Shown here piece after piece: positions 32,615 to 36,531 of a DNA stretch of 36,531 bases. The stretch comes from Woeseiaceae bacterium (GTDB lineage: Bacteria; Pseudomonadota; Gammaproteobacteria; Steroidobacterales; Woeseiaceae), in contig JAHEFD010000026.1 in the NCBI GenBank assembly GCA_024640345.1, positions 1 to 36,531 on the forward strand, in the 5' to 3' direction. The stretch's first letter is position 1. Every line of letters begins with the position of its first letter. The position numbers were made by a program, and so were the translations under genes. Under the pieces are notes generated by a model, which had not been told where the DNA came from, made no database searches, and saw nothing but the letters and a program-made list of their open reading frames with translations.

Positions 32615-32712
32615 GATTCGAATCGCTGTACGTTACACGATTCGAGCCACATTTTTGAGGGCAATATGGTGTGCTTGCGGATTCGAAACCGGATTGGGTG
32701 GCGCTATATAAT
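32615..32712. promoter_or_regulatory. Three GATTCGA repeats and a TATAAT box between divergent genes
   Basis: GATTCGA occurs at 32615 (as the perfect palindrome GATTCGAATC), 32639 and 32680, all in the same orientation, in the 180-base gap between the acyl-CoA dehydrogenase gene (minus) and the DUF937 gene (plus). A perfect TATAAT is at 32707-32712; the best -35-like hexamer lies within the third repeat (TTCGAA, 19-base spacer). A shared operator for one or both genes is plausible; no known regulator site was recognised. Confidence 0.42.
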
Positions 32713-32773
32713 GCTGTGCCTGATGAGGCAATCGGGCATCATTAAGGTCGGAAAAATAGTGCGGAGTATCGTT

Positions 32774-33310
32774 GTGAATTTGATGGATTTGTTGAAAGAG
32801 TCGGGTGGCGAGGCCGGAGTAGGCGCAATTTCCAGCCAGTTGGGCCTGTCTTCGGTCGATACCGGAAAACTGCTGGAGGCATTGTCACCTGCGCTGACCC
32901 AGGGTTTGCAAAAGCAGTCTCAATCGGGCGATGGCCTGTCGAAATTCAGGAAGGCCCTCGAGAAAGGTAATCACCAACGCTATTTGCAGAATCCTGAACT
33001 GCTATCTGCGAATGAGACGAAACTGGATGGCAACAAGATCCTTGGACATCTTTTTGGCAGTAAGGACGTTAGTCGGAATGTCGCTGCCCATGCTGCCGCA
33101 GAGACGGGCATAGACAGCGCCTTGATCAGGAAGGTACTGCCCATGCTGGCTCCACTTGTCATGGGGGCGGTCAGCAAGAGCACCGATGCCGGAAAAGGGC
33201 TTTCGGATCTGTCCGAGGGTGGCCTGGGTTCGCTGGCGGAATTATTCCTGGGTAAAGATGCCGGTGGGGGCATAAAGGACATCCTTAGCCTGGCGAAAAA
33301 ATTCTTCTGA
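32774..33310 (+). CDS. DUF937 domain protein (YidB-like)
   Basis: 178 residues. The sequence MDLLKESGGEAGVGAISSQLGLSSVDTGKLLEALSPALTQGLQKQ and the later DGNKILGHLFGSKDVSRNVAAHAAAETGIDSALIRKVLPMLAPLVMGAV match the DUF937 family, with two related helical halves. The C-terminus is Gly/Leu-rich (DLSEGGLGSLAELFLG). Function is unknown in the family. Start chosen is GTG 32774 because GGAG lies seven bases upstream; the ATG at 32783 is three codons later, and the longer open frame to 32666 would cover the TATAAT promoter. No signal peptide. Confidence 0.88.
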   Translation: MNLMDLLKESGGEAGVGAISSQLGLSSVDTGKLLEALSPALTQGLQKQSQSGDGLSKFRKALEKGNHQRYLQNPELLSANETKLDGNKILGHLFGSKDVSRNVAAHAAAETGIDSALIRKVLPMLAPLVMGAVSKSTDAGKGLSDLSEGGLGSLAELFLGKDAGGGIKDILSLAKKFF

Positions 33311-33506
33311 ATGAGTTGGGGACGGCTTAAATATCGTTAACTTCCGGTATCGTCGTGGATCGGCGCTAGACTGGCCTCTGCGGAGCCGGATCGCCTGTTC
33401 CAGCGTTGCCGGCCTGACTTTGTCGGTCCGGATCGCCGAGCTCGGGGAGAAAAGGCGGTCAGGCTGGCTGCGGTCCTGCTGAGCCACCGAGACAGTTGGA
33501 AATATC
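33311..33506. other. Intergenic stretch without a visible gene
   Basis: Between the DUF937 stop and the promoter of the next gene nothing clearly coding, repetitive or structured was seen on either strand. The minus-strand frame through 33242-33487 has no ribosome site and low-complexity composition. The whole non-coding gap runs to 33625. Confidence 0.6.
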
Positions 33507-33535
33507 TTCCCATCAAGTCAGTAGAAACATATAGT
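33507..33535 (+). promoter_or_regulatory. Candidate promoter for the aspartoacylase-like gene
   Basis: TTCCCA (33507-33512) and TATAGT (33530-33535) with a 17-base spacer, four and five of six to consensus. A start near 33542 would give a leader of about 84 bases to the preferred ATG. Confidence 0.42.
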
Positions 33536-33625
33536 TACGAGTTATTCGTCGACTAGATCTCAGATTTGGATGACAATTTCGGTATCCTTTTTGGATCAAA
33601 GTTCGCGTATTTCCTGAGTGTTTGT

Positions 33626-35362
33626 ATGAATTATGTGCAGTCAAGCCATGCGGGTCGCGGGATTCCACGACGTAAGCTCCCTGAAATGATTGGAGTGGCC
33701 GTATCCTTTTGCCTGTGGGCGGCAAGTGGGTTTGCCGCGGCCCAGGTTTCCCCTCCTGTCGATGACATGGCTGCCACCGATCCACAGGCTGGCTTCGTCA
33801 ATCCGATTGCTGAATCAGACGAGATCACAGATACCGAAAATTCATTCGACGAAGACGACAGTCCCTCCGCTGAAGATTCAGGCACCGAACTTGAAAGTGA
33901 AACCGGCGACCCCTTTCATGCGCCCGCGGACCTGCTGGCAACCAGGGATCGCGGTTCAGAAAATGTCGTTGCCGAATTTTACGGGCACCAGTCACTGAGG
34001 GCCGGTGATAATTCCTTTGTCGGGCCACCGATTCCTCATGCGACAGATAACCCTGAAGCAAGCGCTGAACTCCCAAAACCACCGGTCGCAGCTAACATTG
34101 ATCTTTCGGAGCCGGTCGCGCTTCTCCTGGACGTCGACGAAATCGATATCGGTTCGATAGCGCCACCAATCGAGCCGGCCCTGGCCGTGTACAAACAGAA
34201 GTCACTGCTATTGTTGGGTGCCGAGGTTGCGCCTGGCACGTCGACTCGTCTCGCGTGGTCACCCGATCAAAGTTTTGATGGTATCGCCGTGCCGACACCG
34301 GTACTCGTTGTCAACGGCGCCAAGCCCGGACCGGTGCTATGCCTTACAGCAGCAATTCACGGTGACGAGCTGAATGGGATTGAGGTCGTTCGACGGGTGC
34401 TTTATGACCTGGAGCCAGAGGAGTTATCAGGCGCAGTCATCGGCGTACCGATCGTCAACCTGCAGGGTTTCCGCAGGGCATCACGCTATCTGCCTGATCG
34501 TCGTGACCTGAACCGGTATTTCCCGGGCAATCCGCGCGGAAGTGCGGCTTCGCGTCTCGCTTATTCGTTCTTCACTGAAGTGATTGCCCACTGTGATGCG
34601 CTCGTCGATATGCACACCGGCTCATTCCAGCGGACCAACCTGCCGCAATTGAGGGCAGATCTGAAAAACCCGAAGATCGTCGAACTGACACAGGGGTTCG
34701 GGTCTACTGTGGTGTTGCATGGTGGGGGAACCAAGGGCACTTTGCGCCGGGCGGCCTCCGATGCCGGCATTCCGAGCGTTACCGTGGAAGCGGGCGAACC
34801 GTCAAGAGTGCAGGACAAGGATGTTGCACACAGCACCAAGGGCGTCATGACGCTTCTCAATGAGTTGGGCATGCACGAGAGGAAGACCAACTGGGGTAAT
34901 CGCGAGCCGGTTTACTATCGATCAAAGTGGGTGCGTGCCGAAAGTGGCGGCGTACTGTTTAGCAAGATCGATCTTGGTGACCGGGTACGAAAGGGACAGT
35001 TGCTTGGAACTATTACTGACCCGATAACCAACGTGCAAACAGAGCTCCGAGCTTCTGTAAAAGGCCGTGTGCTCGGAATGGCTCTGGATCAGTTCGTCAT
35101 GCCGGGCTTCGCCGCATATCGGATTGGCATTGAGAGGCCGGAAAGTGAGGTCCCGGCGCCAACAGCTATAGATGTTGCGGATTCCGGCGAGGATACGAAG
35201 GGTTTCGACGTCAGGGAGGATCTGGCAGACATAGCGGAATCAGCCGACGCAAAGTTCGACGATTTCGAATATGAGCCGGAGTCCGGATTCGAATATGAGT
35301 ATGAGGGAGAGGATGGAACCGACTACCTTGATGTCCGCGATAATTTTGAAGATTCCGAGTAG
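33626..35362 (+). CDS. Exported aspartoacylase/succinylglutamate desuccinylase family protein with acidic extensions
   Basis: 578 residues. A signal-like segment (about 21-38, MIGVAVSFCLWAASGFA) after a basic n-region suggests export. Residues 45-180 are a long Pro/Ser/Asp/Glu-rich linker. The AstE/AspA metallo-deacylase domain spans about 225-480: zinc ligands His245 and Glu248 (AIHGDELNG) and His330 (DMHTG), catalytic Glu388 in VEAGEP, and a C-terminal beta domain. The last 75 residues are very acidic with repeated Phe/Tyr-Glu (FEYEPES, FEYEYEGED). The frame continues up to a TTG at 33566, but ATG 33626 follows TGAGTG and fits the signal peptide; ATG 33686 is also possible. Enzyme class removes acyl groups from amino-acid derivatives; substrate unknown. 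Confidence 0.82.
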   Translation: MNYVQSSHAGRGIPRRKLPEMIGVAVSFCLWAASGFAAAQVSPPVDDMAATDPQAGFVNPIAESDEITDTENSFDEDDSPSAEDSGTELESETGDPFHAPADLLATRDRGSENVVAEFYGHQSLRAGDNSFVGPPIPHATDNPEASAELPKPPVAANIDLSEPVALLLDVDEIDIGSIAPPIEPALAVYKQKSLLLLGAEVAPGTSTRLAWSPDQSFDGIAVPTPVLVVNGAKPGPVLCLTAAIHGDELNGIEVVRRVLYDLEPEELSGAVIGVPIVNLQGFRRASRYLPDRRDLNRYFPGNPRGSAASRLAYSFFTEVIAHCDALVDMHTGSFQRTNLPQLRADLKNPKIVELTQGFGSTVVLHGGGTKGTLRRAASDAGIPSVTVEAGEPSRVQDKDVAHSTKGVMTLLNELGMHERKTNWGNREPVYYRSKWVRAESGGVLFSKIDLGDRVRKGQLLGTITDPITNVQTELRASVKGRVLGMALDQFVMPGFAAYRIGIERPESEVPAPTAIDVADSGEDTKGFDVREDLADIAESADAKFDDFEYEPESGFEYEYEGEDGTDYLDVRDNFEDSE

Positions 35363-35451
35363 CTCTCGGGAACAGGCTGCATAACTCAAAGCAGAGCGAA
35401 GATCCTGTGGGTGACAGGTTCGGACTTCGTGAGCCTGGTATAGCTGCTACA

Positions 35452-35459
35452 GCCCCCCC
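35452..35459 (+). repeat. C8 homopolymer in the gap after the aspartoacylase-like gene
   Basis: Eight consecutive Cs within the 171-base gap 35363-35533, which otherwise shows only an imperfect hairpin (35403-35438, CGAAG..CCTG pairing CAGG..CTTCG) without a U-run. Such a run may slip during replication, but it is outside any frame I can call. Confidence 0.4.
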
Positions 35460-35533
35460 CAGGTTGAGATTGAATGGGGCAGGTTTAACCAATGCCAGCC
35501 GACTCCGGATTCCCGGCACCTACCGAGTTTGCA

Positions 35534-36157
35534 CTAATGAAATTTTCGCAGGGTGACGGTAACGGACCATTTACCGAACAAGCAGGCATAGAGTCGCAGT
35601 GTTTCGTTTTCTGCGCCAAGCTTTTCCTTGAAGCGGCGAGCCGGAATGTTGAAATACTCCGTATAGCTATAAAACCGCGATCTTCCCTTTTCGCGAAGCG
35701 CCTCATAACAGCTTGCTCTCATTCGCGGAGCGAGATTTTGTCCCCGATAGTCCGGGTGTGAAAAGGCGGCGAACAGATATGCCTCATCTTCATCCAGTCG
35801 ACGATAATTCGGTTTGTAATTGAATTCCGTGAGGTCGCACCACATGTTTGCAATCAGGCGCTTGCCGTCCCGGGCAACGAAGCAGAGTTTGCCCTGGTCA
35901 AGCCACGATTGAATCTCCTGCCGTCCCTCTGATTTTGAAAACTCGCACAATTCACCGAATTCATCATCCTCAAGAAAACCAAACCGGATTTGGTCTTCAG
36001 CCGCTGGCAGAGCCAGTTCGGTTTCACCTTCTCGAACGGTATAGAAAGGTTCGAGGTGAATGCCAACCGATCGAAGTCGGCGGAGCATCGCCGGAAATAT
36101 GCGAAACCTGATCGGCGCTATTTTTGAATTATTCTGGCTCAGTTCGCAGGTTTCCAA
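35534..36157 (-). CDS. GNAT-type N-acetyltransferase
   Basis: 207 residues from the TTG at 36157, 184 from ATG 36088. The acetyl-CoA motif is AAFSHPDYRGQNLAPRMRASCYEALREKG, with R/Q-x-x-G/A of motif A in RGQNLA, followed by YSYTEYFNIPARRFKEKLGA, where a Tyr/Asn pair sits at the usual motif B place. This marks the GNAT fold; the acceptor is unknown. The N-terminal MLRRLRSVGIHLEPFYTVREGE string reads like a natural start, so ATG 36088 is the main alternative; TTG 36157 has GAAG seven bases upstream. It lies 42 bases after the class V aminotransferase gene on the same strand, so they may be co-transcribed. Confidence 0.8.
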   Translation of the reverse strand: METCELSQNNSKIAPIRFRIFPAMLRRLRSVGIHLEPFYTVREGETELALPAAEDQIRFGFLEDDEFGELCEFSKSEGRQEIQSWLDQGKLCFVARDGKRLIANMWCDLTEFNYKPNYRRLDEDEAYLFAAFSHPDYRGQNLAPRMRASCYEALREKGRSRFYSYTEYFNIPARRFKEKLGAENETLRLYACLFGKWSVTVTLRKFH

Positions 36158-36199
36158 AATTGGACTTCATTAATCATAAAGGGTCTGTTTTCTGGTGTC

Positions 36200-36531
36200 T
36201 TATATTTGCCTCGCGAGTACGTCATCCAGCGCGGCAGTTAACGCGTCAACTTCCTGGAGCGTATTGTAGTGGGCCATCGATACCCGGACGCAGCCATTAC
36301 CGCGCGTGAGATCCAGGTACTCAATCAATCGCCGCGCATGGAAATCGCCAAACCGGACGGCGATATCGTATGCATCGATTCTTGCAGCAATTTCGCCGGG
36401 GTCCTGGCCGTCAACGACGAAACTGATGGTTGGTACCCGTCGCGGATCGTCGCCATGATCGAATCCGATGATGCGGCAATCACTCCTTTCACGAAGGTAA
36501 CTGAGCAGACGTTCCGCAACCAGATTTTCAT
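36200..36531 (-). CDS. Class V aminotransferase / cysteine desulfurase-like, C-terminal part
   Basis: The gene runs off the right edge; only its last 109 codons are seen. The frame ending at 36200 reads ENLVAERLLSYLRERSDC, then RRVPTISFVVDGQDPGEIAARIDAYDIAVRFGDFH, RVSMAHYNTLQEVDALTAALDDVL. The RVSMAHYNTxxEVD ending and the ISFVVDG beta strand are typical of the small domain of the cysteine-desulfurase-like branch of class V PLP enzymes. The PLP lysine would be outside the window. The activity is unproven; a relative of SufS or of isopenicillin-epimerase-like proteins. Confidence 0.8.
   Translation of the reverse strand, partial: ENLVAERLLSYLRERSDCRIIGFDHGDDPRRVPTISFVVDGQDPGEIAARIDAYDIAVRFGDFHARRLIEYLDLTRGNGCVRVSMAHYNTLQEVDALTAALDDVLARQI

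Noticed and set aside
32615-32624. GATTCGAATC as part of a tRNA T-arm
   Set aside because: No flanking acceptor, D- or anticodon-arm pairing could be found; it fits better as one of three promoter repeats.
33242-33487. 81-codon minus-strand frame after the DUF937 gene
   Set aside because: Overlaps the DUF937 coding end, lacks a ribosome site, and shows no domain.
36325-36531. Minus-strand frame starting with ATG at the right edge
   Set aside because: The neighbouring frame ending at 36200 reads a clear class V aminotransferase C-terminus; this one is its shadow.

Overview
The window reads as chromosomal DNA of a gammaproteobacterium outside the Enterobacterales. The main evidence is the block queG-nnr-tsaE-amiB-mutL-miaA-hfq-hflX-hflK-hflC-DUF2065-purA, the same gene order found around hfq in E. 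coli and Pseudomonas. MutL carries an endonuclease motif, as in species that lack MutH. Base composition is moderately GC-rich. A free-living, possibly marine or sediment lineage such as the Woeseiales/Chromatiales is my guess and is untested. No mobile element, CRISPR array, rRNA or tRNA was seen.

Layout. (1) 1-3300: the 3' end of panC (+), facing a minus-strand group queG -> ppk2 -> cNMP-binding/GGDEF protein. (2) 3369-14966 (+): the conserved housekeeping block, covering metabolite repair (nnr), tRNA modification (tsaE, miaA), cell-wall splitting (amiB), mismatch repair (mutL), RNA regulation (hfq), ribosome rescue (hflX), FtsH control (hflKC), a tiny DUF2065 membrane protein and purA. (3) 15058-18469 (+): a patatin-like hydrolase, an OPT-family transporter and a small membrane/helical protein. 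(4) 18482-20684: a membrane-anchored NERD-like protein (-) and a DUF2799 lipoprotein (+), divergent around a perfect CRP-type palindrome. A strong bidirectional terminator then separates the lipoprotein from a small membrane protein (-). (5) 20799-25817 (-): a phospholipase D lipoprotein, then a separate group running small membrane protein -> HAD phosphatase -> secreted penicillin-acylase-family enzyme. (6) 25949-29020: a secreted PQQ-type sugar dehydrogenase plus SDR pair (+), a 78-residue protein with a strong ribosome binding site (-), and a membrane-anchored unknown protein behind an operator-like promoter (+). (7) 29009-32593 (-): a four-gene acyl-CoA cassette (acyl-CoA dehydrogenase -> MaoC hydratase -> SDR -> zinc-free quinone oxidoreductase-like MDR). 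(8) 32774-36531: a DUF937 protein, an exported aspartoacylase-family protein with acidic extensions, a GNAT acetyltransferase (-), and the C-terminal end of a class V aminotransferase (-).

The housekeeping block is ordinary in content, and its interest is in control elements: an (ARN)5 tract beside the hfq ribosome binding site, and a perfect hairpin in front of mutL, which has no Shine-Dalgarno. The accessory part from about 15 kb holds the less explained material: the OPT-linked small protein, a NERD-like domain with a broken catalytic motif, several inverted repeats placed like operators, small proteins of unknown role, and the acidic aspartoacylase-like protein. I did not find a clearly new multi-gene system. 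The best candidates for undescribed biology are listed as separate findings.
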